Assembly (NCBI RefSeq): GCF_963678635.1
Contig: NC_087064.1
Coordinates: 27,322,189-27,382,188, forward strand
From: Symsagittifera roscoffensis
Taxonomy: Eukaryota > Xenacoelomorpha > Acoela > Convolutidae
Direction of reading: 5' to 3'
DNA length: 60,000 bases
Made by a program: the position numbers and the translations under genes. The notes beneath the pieces are model-generated. The model did not search any database, was not told where the DNA came from, and saw only the letters and a list, made by a program, of their open reading frames with translations. How positions within the stretch are numbered: the stretch's first letter is position 1; the number at the start of each line of letters is the position of its first letter. This document shows, in pieces, positions 48,251 through 60,000 of the stretch.

Positions 48251-49211
48251 CCAGATCTCCAAAAAATTTTCCCATATTTGTTTTGAAAAGATTCACTTAT
48301 AAAAATTATGACAAATAAAACTCATTTGTAAAAACTCAAAAATCATAGAACGCTAAATTACCCGTCAAAAGACTCAGACATAGAACATGTGTTTGGCTCA
48401 TCCAACGATGCAAAATGATGCCACTGAGCCGATGAAGTATAAACCGAAAAACTTAAGCCGAGTGAACAAAAAAAAACTGATTATACCGAACCGGAGATAG
48501 GAAAAATAAAACAAATATAAAAAACAAAAATTGAATAGAACAGGTATTCGAAATGCAAACATGCGCAGAATATGTCTGTTAGTTGGAGATTTACTATAGT
48601 GGTTGCAGATTTACGAAAGTGCAGATTCAAGAAAAATGATTCAGTGATATTGTTGGACAAATCTATTACAATGATCGCATTAATCGCAATCACAATGATC
48701 GCATACATAATAATTTTTTACAAATTAATGGACAGAGCAAAAAAATGAAATTTTATTTTAATATTGTTTTGTTTTAAATTTTTTTGAACATAAATTCCGG
48801 AAACAACCTTTTATCTCAAATTCCTCCACCAATGGGGCTTCAGAAATGGTATTCAAGAACTTAGAAGAAATTGAATATTTAAAAGGAGTCCATGCTACGG
48901 GAGCTAAGCCGACAAAAGAAAAATCTACTGACAATAGTCCAAAACAGCACAAAATTTCTCCTTTCGAGAAAAAAAACAGGTCCCAGTCGGATTCAAGCTA
49001 CAAGCCTTTATCATCTCAAGTAAGTGTAATACCACTCTGTCAGATGCGCTGGATCGTAGATTCATGAAGCGAGATGAAACAACAGCAAAATCTTGTGAAC
49101 AAAATTATTTACGGGAAAAATGTTTAGTACCCGGTTGCTTATCCCAAGAGTAAGATTTTTTTACGATGGGAAATGTCTTTTTATATATTAATCTTCGATA
49201 TCTCTATTCAA

Positions 49212-49237
49212 CCAATCACACGTAATTGGTATAAAAG
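49212..49237 (+). promoter_or_regulatory. CCAAT plus TATAAAAG promoter-like pair
   Basis: CCAAT at 49212-49216 and TATAAAAG at 49230-49237 precede the hairpin-headed repeat that starts about 15 bp later. The pair is duplicated at 50415-50440. It may be the internal or 5' promoter of the repeat, or chance in AT-rich DNA. Confidence 0.3.
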
Positions 49238-49251
49238 CAGCAAACATTCTG

Positions 49252-49405
49252 CAACATAGAGGTTAAGAAGGGCTTCGCACCAATTACGATACTGCGATAC
49301 AACAAAAAGATAGCATGGCAAGCTAGCGGAAAGAAATCGAGACGAAAGCCGCTTAGTCGGATATAAATGCATTTATAACGTTTGACATGTTCATTTTGAA
49401 GCAAA
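49252..49405 (+). repeat. Hairpin-headed dispersed repeat, longest copy
   Basis: The order is AACATAGAGG, GGCTTCGCACCAATTACGAT, GCGATACAACA, then 'ATAGCATGGCAAGCTAGCGG' and 'GCCGCTTAGTCGG'. The same body order occurs at 59478-59640. This copy is duplicated at 50455-50608. Confidence 0.65.
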
Positions 49406-49406
49406 C

Positions 49407-49664
49407 ATGCCCATTAAGACAACTTTCAACGTTGATTTAGCATCGAAACAAAAGTTACGCAGCGGTAACAAAGACAAGACTCAAGTAGACACCACTTGGG
49501 CCGAAACAATTGTCCATATAAAAAACTTTTTGAGCTCTCAAAAAATTGAAAACTCTAAGCTTCAAGTCTCCCCTCCAATAAAACACCGGCATAGAAAACT
49601 GATTTTATACTTAAATGAGAAATACGAGTCGGCTGCTCTAATATACTATACGCCAAAAATTTGA
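49407..49664 (+). CDS. Hypothetical 85-codon open frame, duplicated at 50610-50867
   Basis: It starts MPIKTTFNVDLASKQKL and ends ALIYYTPKI. It is basic and has no recognisable domain, signal peptide or membrane segment. It follows the hairpin repeat directly and a TATAAAAG at 49230. The identical frame in L2 reflects the recent duplication, so its conservation says nothing about selection. It may well be part of the repeat rather than a gene. Confidence 0.2.
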   Translation: MPIKTTFNVDLASKQKLRSGNKDKTQVDTTWAETIVHIKNFLSSQKIENSKLQVSPPIKHRHRKLILYLNEKYESAALIYYTPKI

Positions 49665-50290
49665 TACTAAATAACGAAAGGGTAGTTATTAAAAACAAAA
49701 AAAAGAAAGGGTAGTTATTAAGTTTACAGCAACCATAAAAACAAATTTCGAATAGAAAGGATAAAATGCAGATATGATCAAAATATTATTTTCTTGATTT
49801 GAAAAATGTCGATGTTCCGTGGGGGTTGAGACAAACCTCATGAGCTAACTCCATAATTAAATATACGAATATAAGAAAATTTATGTCTCTTACTTACAAA
49901 CTTAAAATGACTTCGGTTGCTGATATTGACATGCACTAAAATTAAAATGACATGATTCATCTGAAGTTTTACGCTTATATTTTTTGAGCTCACCAAAACA
50001 AAGATCGGTATCACATCTCCGGTAATTTGAGCTGGAAAAAGTATATTTTGTAATTTGAAAACAACTGAACGGGCTCGAATGAGAACTCCTAACTAACTTT
50101 TTTGAACAGTTTTTAATCACTGGAACACAATGCGGCCCATGTCATTTTCCCATTGCGCTTGAGTTAAAGGTGGGAAGTAAACTTTTTTAAAGAGTTGACC
50201 TTAAAGCCCGCAATGAACAATTAGTTAAATCGACAAAAATCAAAATTGCGTCTCATTCAAAAATATGACGTCAAAAATTGAGTCTTAATA

Positions 50291-50364
50291 CAGTGCTGAT
50301 TTAAATTATCCGGACAAAACGAACAAAACTTGAATTTTCAAACGCGTTTTTCTCAAATTGGGTT
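50291..50364 (+). mobile_element. Truncated foldback-element end (74 bp)
   Basis: CAGTGCTGATTTAAATTATC onward, preceded by TA. It equals the left end of the element at 51494 and is cut at the duplication breakpoint. Confidence 0.85.
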
Positions 50365-50378
50365 TATTTATATATTAA

Positions 50379-51567
50379 TCTTTTTATATATTAATCTTCG
50401 ATATCTCTATTCAACCAATCACACGTAATTGGTATAAAAGCAGCAAACATTCTGCAACATAGAGGTTAAGAAGGGCTTCGCACCAATTACGATACTGCGA
50501 TACAACAAAAAGATAGCATGGCAAGCTAGCGGAAAGAAATCGAGACGAAAGCCGCTTAGTCGGATATAAATGCATTTATAACGTTTGACATGTTCATTTT
50601 GAAGCAAACATGCCCATTAAGACAACTTTCAACGTTGATTTAGCATCGAAACAAAAGTTACGCAGCGGTAACAAAGACAAGACTCAAGTAGACACCACTT
50701 GGGCCGAAACAATTGTCCATATAAAAAACTTTTTGAGCTCTCAAAAAATTGAAAACTCGAAGCTTCAAGTCTCCCCTCCAATAAAACACCGGCATAGAAA
50801 ACTGATTTTATACTTAAATGAGAAATACGAGTCGGCTGCTCTAATATACTATACGCCAAAAATTTGATACTAAATAACGAAAGGGTAGTTATTAAAAACA
50901 AAAAAAAGAAAGGGTAGTTATTAAGTTTACAGCAACCATAAAAACAAATTTCGAATAGAAAGGATAAAATGCAGATATGATCAAAATATTATTTTCTTGA
51001 TTTGAAAAATGTCGATGTTCCGTGGGGGTTGAGACAAACCTCATGAGCTAACTCCATAATTAAATATACGAATATAAGAAAATTTATGTCTCTTACTTAC
51101 AAACTTAAAATGACTTCGGTTGCTGATATTGACATGCACTAAAATTAAAATGACATGATTCATCTGAAGTTTTACGCTTATATTTTTTGAGCTCACCAAA
51201 ACAAAGATCGGTATCACATCTCCGGTAATTTGAGCTGGAAAAAGTATATTTTGTAATTTGAAAACAACTGAACGGGCTCGAATGAGAACTCCTAACTAAC
51301 TTTTTTGAACAGTTTTTAATCATTGGAACACAATGCGGCCCATGTCATTTTCCCATTGCGCTTGAGTTAAAGGTGGGAAGTAAACTTTTTTAAAGAGTTG
51401 ACCTTAAAGCCCGCAATGAACAATTAGTTAAATCGACAAAAATCAAAATTGCGTCTCATTCAAAAATATGACGTCAAAAATTGAGTCTTAATACAGTGCT
51501 GATTTAAATTATCCGGACAAAACGAACAAAACTTGAATTTTCAAACGCGTTTTTCTCAAATTGGGTT
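50379..51567. repeat. 1,203 bp tandem duplication, right copy (L2)
   Basis: This is the second copy of 49176-50364. Here the unit runs on without a break into the complete foldback element (51494-52220), so L2 is the ancestral arrangement and L1 the derived copy. Confidence 0.92.
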
Positions 51568-52220
51568 AACATTAGACAAAAAGTGAACAGAACAAAAGTT
51601 GCTTAGAATTTCACCAGAATTAATATGGTGCCATTTTTTCTCCGAAATTCTCAACAAAAATTTTACCCAAAAATGGGTCATTTTGGCTTTTTTCAATTAA
51701 TCAAGAATTACGCGGAAACTACATTGTTAATTGATGAGAAAATTATATCACAGGAAGCCTCTTACGCAGCTCAACAAAGTATAAGAAGGGTTAAATCTCC
51801 AAAAATTTGCGCAAATTGTTTAAAATTTATTTTTAAACAGAACTTCTGGGTTTTATATAGTAAAAATCACATATATGACTATCAAGTGATAATTTTTTTC
51901 TTATACTGGTTTCTGGAGATTTAACCCTTCTTATACTTTGTTGAGCTGCGTAAGTGGCTTCCTGTGATATAATTTTCTCATCAATTAACAAAGTAGTTTC
52001 CGCGTAATTCTTGATTAATTGAAAAAAAGCCAAATGACCCATTTTTGGGTAAAATTTTTGTTGAGAATTTCGGAGAAAAAATGGCACCATATTAATTCTG
52101 GTGAAATTCTAAGCAACTTTTGTTCTCTTCACTTTTTGTCTAATGTTAACCCAATTTGAGAAAACCCGTTTGAAAATTCAAGTTTTGTTCGTTTTGTCCG
52201 GATAATTTAAATCAGCACTG
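51494..52220. mobile_element. Foldback/MITE element with 308 bp inverted arms and TA target site
   Basis: The left arm (51494-51801) and right arm (51914-52220) are near-perfect reverse complements, with a 112 bp unique centre. Both ends read CAGTGCTGATTTAAATTATC and each is flanked by TA (51492-51493, 52221-52222), as in Tc1/mariner/pogo-type elements. It encodes no transposase. The mirrored open frames 51625-51924 (+) and 51833-52090 (-) are the two arms read in opposite directions. It is probably mobilised in trans by a pogo-like transposase (inference). Confidence 0.88.
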
Positions 52221-53117
52221 TAGACTACGAAAGCGATTTGTTCAAATAAAGTTCCAAAAAATGATGCAAGATGAAGAAATCAAATATTCAAAATAAAAAA
52301 AGATAGAAATAAAGAAATACCTTGAAAAAAAGCATAGCCAATAGAGTTTGAAAAGAGTCAAGAAAACTGAATCAAAAAGGTATTATATTCCGCTGCGGGT
52401 CTGAAAATTAAATTCAACTTTCGGAACTTAAAGTCAATTACGTTTTTGGTGACCTTAACACTTTTGCTGTTTCCACAGAGGAATTTGCCTTCGTTTTTAC
52501 AAAAAAAGTCAGTTGAACTTAAAAAGATATCAAAAGTCAAAGCGCGAAAAACTTTATTTGAGCCTGAACAAATTTTATGACTTTTCATGAAAAAAAGCCA
52601 TGGCGACCAATATAAGAGTCTGAACAACGTAAATCATAAACACCAAAAAAAAAACAAATCAATGGTTAAATGTATGCAATTTTTGTACCTACTGACAAAT
52701 CTACACCAGCTCTTTTGCCAGAGGAGAACTAGTTAGAGAGATTAGAATTTGCATTAAGTCTGTGCACTTTTGAGTTTCCCAGAATAAATTACCTCGCCTC
52801 AATGCTATTCGAATGGCTTAACTTTTAATGATTAACAATTCAGTTTTTCATGGACCAACCCAACTTGCATAAACTGGATCTAAATTGATTTCTAATTCCT
52901 GGGTCAAATTAAAATCCATTCATGCAATTTAATTCGAGAAGTTTCCCATTTTGCTTTTGGTTAGCGTATTTCTAATGAGTATCTGAGTTTAATGCAAATG
53001 TTCAAGTTAGAATTTGATTGATATGTTTTAAGACTGGGGACCAATATTTCAGCATAAAAAATTTAAAATGTGTCGTCTAGCAGAGCAATGTAATAAAACT
53101 CATCAAATGAGTTTCCT
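51956..53117. repeat. 1,162 bp tandem duplication, left copy (R1)
   Basis: The unit starts inside the right arm of the foldback element. It recurs from 53118 at offset 1162 (1164 after a 2 bp indel near 53503). Homology ends at 53102. The next 15 bases form a snap-back with the preceding DNA: AAACTCAT, CAA, ATGAGTTT. Confidence 0.92.
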
Positions 53118-54266
53118 GGCTTCCTGTGATATAATTTTCTCATCAATTAACAAAGTAGTTTCCGCGTAATTCTTGATTAAGTGAAAAAAAGCCAAATGAC
53201 CCATTTTTGGGTAAAATTTTTGTTGAGAATTTCGGAGAAAAAATGGCACCATATTAATTCTGGTGAAATTCTAAGCAACTTTTGTTCTCTTCACTTTTTG
53301 TCTAATGTTAACCCAATTTGAGAAAACCCGTTTGAAAATTCAAGTTTTGTTCGTTTTTTCCGGATAATTTAAATCAGCACTGTAGACTACGAAAGCGATT
53401 TGTTCAAATAAAGTTCCAAAAAATGATGCAAGATGAAGAAATCAAATATTCAAAATAAAAAAAGATAGAAATAAAGAAATACCTTGAAAAAAAGCATAGC
53501 CAATAGACAGTTTGAAAAGAGTCAAGAAAACTGAATCAAAAAGGTATTATATTCCGCTGCGGGTCTGAAAATTAAATTCAACTTTCGGAACTTAAAGTCA
53601 ATTACGTTTTTGGTGACCTTAACACTTTTGCTGTTTCCACAGAGGAATTTGCCTTCGTTTTTACAAAAAAAATCAGTTGAACTTAAAAAGATATCAAAAG
53701 TCAAAGCGCGAAAAACTTTATTTGAGCCTGAACAAATTTTATGACTTTTCATGAAAAAAAGCCATGGCGACCAATATAAGAGTCTGAACAACGTAAATCA
53801 TAAACACCAAAAAAAAAACAAATCAATGGTTAAATGTATGCAATTTTTGTACCTACTGACAAATCTACACCAGCTCTTTTGCCAGAGGAGAACTAGTTAG
53901 AGAGATTAGAATTTGCATTAAGTCTGTGCACTTTTGAGTTTCCCAGAATAAATTACCTCGCCTCAATGCTATTCGAATGGCTTAACTTTTAATGATTAAC
54001 AATTCAGTTTTTCATGGACCAACCCAACTTGCATAAACTGGATCTAAATTGATTTCTAATTCCTGGGTCAAATTAAAATCCATTCATGCAATTTAATTCG
54101 AGAAGTTTCCCATTTTGCTTTTGGTTAGCGTATTTCTAATGAGTATCTGAGTTTAATGCAAATGTTCAAGTTAGAATTTGATTGATATGTTTTAAGACTG
54201 GGGACCAATATTTCAGCATAAAAAATTTAAAATGTGTCGTCTAGCAGAGCAATGTAATAAAACTCA
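53118..54266. repeat. 1,162 bp tandem duplication, right copy (R2)
   Basis: It repeats 51956-53102 with few changes and includes only the outer 265 bp of the foldback right arm (53118-53382). The 89-codon minus-strand frame found in both copies (52358-52627, 53522-53791) has no recognisable features. Confidence 0.92.
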
Positions 54267-54972
54267 CGAATAATTGATTGAAAGACATACGTAAAAAGTC
54301 GCTCAGTCGTAGGTCAAGCTTCCCTAATTAAAACAATTCTCACGGTTTAAGAACAAAACAAAACTATCAACCTCACAAACAAAATAGTATAAATTAGCGG
54401 TAAAACACACATTTAAGCGCAGCGGAGCAAGCAGTTGCAACTTTATTTTAGCGGGTTTGAAGTTAGTGTTCTGACTTGCAAATTGTTTAAGTCTGCTAAA
54501 AGATCGGTCTTTAAGACTTGCACCTTTAAGACTGTTCTTAGAATATATCGGCCATCCCCTCTGCACTCTATAGCCCTTTTGCAACTCAGTTGGCAATTTC
54601 TGATTCTCGCTGTAATCGCGTTGCCTAAATGAACTCTGAAAACCTACCTTCGTTCATATCCTTGCATGTATTATTGTAATTTCTCATTTCAGATACTCTG
54701 ATTGCAGACGGCCTTCTGAAAACGTCTAAGATCACAACATATCAATATCAAATGAGAATCAACCATAATTGGCATACAATATATGTTAACAATTAAACAC
54801 CAGTTCAATTGATAAACGATTTATACAATATTATAGCAGAAAATACAACAGACACTAGTCAACTTCTTCAATTCAGATAGTTTTCACTATGTTGGTCAAT
54901 GGAACCCAGTGTGTTGTGATATACTTCGTTCGTTTTTTTCAGATGTCTTGTTTTTGTCTTAACTTTCCAAAT
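54267..54972. other. AHCY downstream region and probable 3' UTR
   Basis: AT-rich. A minus-strand AATAAA (plus TTTATT at 54442-54447) lies about 530 nt past the AHCY stop and is a possible poly(A) signal. A GC-rich word 'AAGCGCAGCGGAGCAAGC' at 54415-54432 resembles the hairpin head. No other gene was seen. Confidence 0.35.
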
Positions 54973-57621
<2,649 letters not shown>

Positions 57622-57675
57622 AATTGCAGATTTAAACAGAACAGAAAAGCAAAAACAACTTCTGAAAGTAAAGCA

Positions 57676-57683
57676 AAAATATA
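57676..57683 (-). promoter_or_regulatory. TATA-like box upstream of AHCY
   Basis: TATATTTT on the minus strand lies about 55 bp before the ATG. It is compatible with a start site near 57650 and a very short 5' UTR. In AT-rich DNA this can occur by chance. Confidence 0.25.
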
Positions 57684-57745
57684 AGCCTACTTGGTTCGAT
57701 TGGTAAAAGAGTAAAAGTAAGGCCGACTCTCATCAGTTTTAAAAA

Positions 57746-57798
57746 ATTACGTAATCTGAAGACACGAAAGGATCAATACGCATTAGATTACGTAATCT
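57746..57798. promoter_or_regulatory. Two ATTACGTAAT palindromes upstream of AHCY
   Basis: ATTACGTAAT at 57746-57755 and the 14 bp perfect palindrome AGATTACGTAATCT at 57785-57798 have centres 41 bp apart, about 130-170 bp upstream of the AHCY ATG. TTACGTAA is the known core of PAR/C/EBP-type bZIP sites. Use by such a factor here is inference. Confidence 0.45.
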
Positions 57799-57799
57799 G

Positions 57800-58628
57800 A
57801 TGATAGCGTGTTCAACAACAAAGCATGAAATGTGGAACGCCATTATTCAGCAGCAAGCATTGCCATCTAAATCCATTCAAATAGTTGGTCTACAATATGT
57901 GCGCGGCCATTTTTATCACTTATACAAACAGATAAGAAATATCGACGACCAATACAAGTCAAGATAGAAAACGAAGGCGTGTACTTATTGTGTACTTCAT
58001 ACAAGATGGTGTTCCAACTAGCTTAAATCGTTTACCGAAATAGTACTCTTAGCCTACACTAAGTGAGACCATGACCCTAGATATCAATCGTCGAAGCAAT
58101 CACACAGCAAACCAACCGATAGCTATGCTATGGCTTAGTGGTGAAACCCCTTTGATAATTGATATATTTGTAAGCCAAGAGGAGCAAACTAACACACGAG
58201 GGTCACCATACGTTCTAGTTTAATAAACTAGCCACAGAAAGAAACCTGGAAAATTTTATAACGAACTCAAACAAGGAAACAAACAATACGGATTTTTAAT
58301 CAACATCCTAATTTTTCACAAAAAAATGACCACTTTCAATATCATTTCAGTTGAATAAACCTTTCATGCTTGACACTTGTGAGATAATTTGACCCTAATT
58401 TGAGAAAACATGAGCATGAAAATCATTCTATCTTTCGCTAATAATAAAAATCTAAGTCACGTTTGTGAATAAACATGCAGAGCGAATTATCGCACCATTT
58501 ATAATTCCCTATCAGATAGAAGAATTGAGCTCTGCATTGAAAGTAAATTTGCAAAGCTAGCTACAAAAGTCAAACAAAAAACTGATGCAAAAGTCAAACA
58601 AAAAAGTCAACAAACAGTTGGAAAAATC
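57800..58628. other. Region upstream of AHCY: nothing recognised
   Basis: AT-rich without open frames of note, repeats or RNA-like structure that I could support. Confidence 0.4.
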
Positions 58629-58802
58629 GGGTCTTTTCTGTTATACCATCCAAAATTATCAGAATTGTTATTTGATCTTGTTTTTATTGGAAATCCAGAT
58701 TTTTGTTCTCTGGCAGTAACTTCAACCAATTAGATTCGAGCATTCTGATCATATTTTCAAAATTTGAAAAGATCAGCTTTGGGCCGTATAACAAAAGAGC
58801 CG
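58629..58802. mobile_element. Short copy of the GGTCTTTT/GGTTATACC MITE
   Basis: The left end GGGTCTTTTCTGTTATACC and the inverted right end (58780-58802, reading CGGCTCTTTTGTTATACG backwards) match the ends of the 34772-35130 element. It is 174 bp with an AT-rich interior. The 98-codon frame 58703-58999 begins inside it and is not supported. Confidence 0.5.
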
Positions 58803-59477
58803 AAAAATACCAAGAAACAAGGAATTTTTGCTGGAATGCTCAAATTGACATCGAATATTTAAACGAAAAGTCGTCCAAATCTCAAGTCAAATTGAGCTTG
58901 ATCAAACAAAATTTTACTGAAAAACATAGTTATGAAGCAAGTAAACATAAAAAAACACTGACTTTGTTGAAAAAATCTCATCTTTCCAATTTCAAATAAA
59001 AAAATAGTTGCCCTTTAAACTCTTTGACTTTCTACAACGATTTATGATTGGCGCTCTTTTAATCTACAGGTAAAGTTTTTATTCCGCTGGAAGTCTAAAA
59101 CTTAAATTCCACTTAGAAATCGTTCAAGTTTTTTTTTGCGCCATTTCCACGTTCGTATTTGGAGAGTGCTATTTACGTCACTTTCAGCAGATGAATTTCA
59201 ATTGAACTCAAAAAGTGCATATATACCTTTAAGTGCATTCATAAATGCATCAATATGTATGAATGCAAATCTGTTGTTATCAGTCTTTTATGCACATTTT
59301 CAGACTTTTTCCTTAAAAAACAAAAAAAAATCTGCAAGACTTATATAAAAGTCTTCACTACGTTCATTACTCTTAGAAAACAAGAAATCAACGAAACATA
59401 TTCACTCCGTTCATTGACACTGAAAAAAAAACGAAGTGTCTTCACAATGTTCAACTACACTGAAAAAAAAAACTTAC

Positions 59478-59640
59478 ACAGCGGCTAAACAAAGCTGCCC
59501 AACATGTGCGATAAATCGCACATATAGCATGGTAAGTTAGCGGATCAAGGAGCCACTTAGTCGAAAGAACTGCTTTGAAAACGTGTCAAAAATATTTCTA
59601 TAAACTTATGTCTGATGTATCTTCAAATGTTCAATTTGAA
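59478..59640 (+). repeat. Hairpin-headed dispersed repeat, diverged copy
   Basis: 'TAGCATGGTAAGTTAGCGG', 'GCCACTTAGTCG' and 'TTCAAATGTTCAATTTGAA' follow the same order as 49310-49400. The head is degraded. The remaining sequence to 60000 shows no gene. Confidence 0.5.
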
Positions 59641-60000
59641 AACAAAACTGTTACATTACCTTATGCACGAAAACGCATGGAAGTATTTTGCCTTTAAAAG
59701 AGCTAATAATAGACTAGTAATCTTTTATAATAAACGCCTAATAGATTAAAGTACATTAACTTTCAAAGCAGAAACAAATAAACAAACGGAAATTGGAAAA
59801 AAAATGAAACTCAATTACCTGTATCTTTAAAATTGTTTGATGCGGCATTTTGCAAAAATGAAAATCCCTGCGCGTTCAAGACTCAGTCTATGCTTTGGAA
59901 AGTAAGCCGACCAAAACTAAGCAGACAAACGATACTATGACAGCTCAGTTGAAAATTGACTTTTTTTTTGAAAAACGAAAAATTCACTTCCAGGAAAGCA

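Larger units (their letters stand above)
49176..50364. repeat. 1,203 bp tandem duplication, left copy (L1)
   Basis: It matches L2 (50379-51567) at a constant offset of 1203 with only a couple of base changes (for example 49557 T/G and 50117 C/T). L1 stops 74 bp into a transposon end (50291-50364). A 14 bp filler (50365-50378) resembling the unit start then separates it from L2. Confidence 0.92.

Noticed and set aside
51625-52090. Mirrored open frames starting MVPFFLRNSQQKF
   Set aside because: They are the two arms of the foldback element read from opposite strands. They are not a protein family.
58703-58999. 98-codon plus-strand frame
   Set aside because: It begins inside a MITE copy and has no recognisable features. 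The Lys-rich composition is expected from A-rich DNA.

Overview
This is animal (metazoan, probably invertebrate) nuclear DNA. It is AT-rich, its genes are split by GT-AG introns, the one recognisable enzyme (S-adenosylhomocysteine hydrolase) is very close to animal forms, and the rest is packed with young tandem duplications and decayed dispersed repeats. I cannot name the species. Both genes are on the minus strand.

Layout from right to left, the direction of transcription. (1) AHCY, 57621 to 54973: five coding exons that join in phase into a complete enzyme of about 433 residues, with two palindromic ATTACGTAAT sites just upstream. (2) About 11 kb of intergenic DNA, 54.97-43.68 kb. It holds two tandem duplications (1,203 and 1,162 bp) on either side of a TA-flanked foldback transposon, a degenerate tandem array of about 165 bp units, hairpin-headed dispersed repeats and a GC-rich repeat with a run of 16 G. 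(3) A giant gene, 43675 to 12021: 15 exons whose splice phases all match, an upstream in-frame stop before the ATG, and a predicted protein of about 3,484 residues. Small coiled-coil exons lie on both sides of one uninterrupted 8,172 bp exon (31098-22927). That exon encodes 2,724 residues of a helical repeat architecture I do not recognise. By eye it has a super-repeat of about 290 residues, present roughly ten times, built from shorter helix units that start with a [S/T/N/D]-P-[E/D] cap. (4) A 6,994 bp near-identical tandem duplication (copy B 9021-16015, copy A 2027-9020) that carries the last three exons of the giant gene, so a second set of terminal exons lies downstream. (5) At the left edge, a decayed non-LTR retrotransposon fragment (reverse transcriptase, 529-1976) lies between two copies of a 528 bp repeat.

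The two genes show no functional link. AHCY is a housekeeping enzyme of the methylation cycle. The giant protein looks like a long cytoplasmic or cytoskeletal scaffold: coiled coil, alpha-solenoid-like repeats, coiled coil, basic/proline tail. That role is inferred from architecture only. The most likely undescribed item is this giant repeat protein and its single-exon repeat domain. The foldback element bracketed by two tandem duplications is the most interesting genome-dynamics signal.

All alignments and splice joins were done by eye. Positions of repeat boundaries are approximate unless exact bases are quoted.
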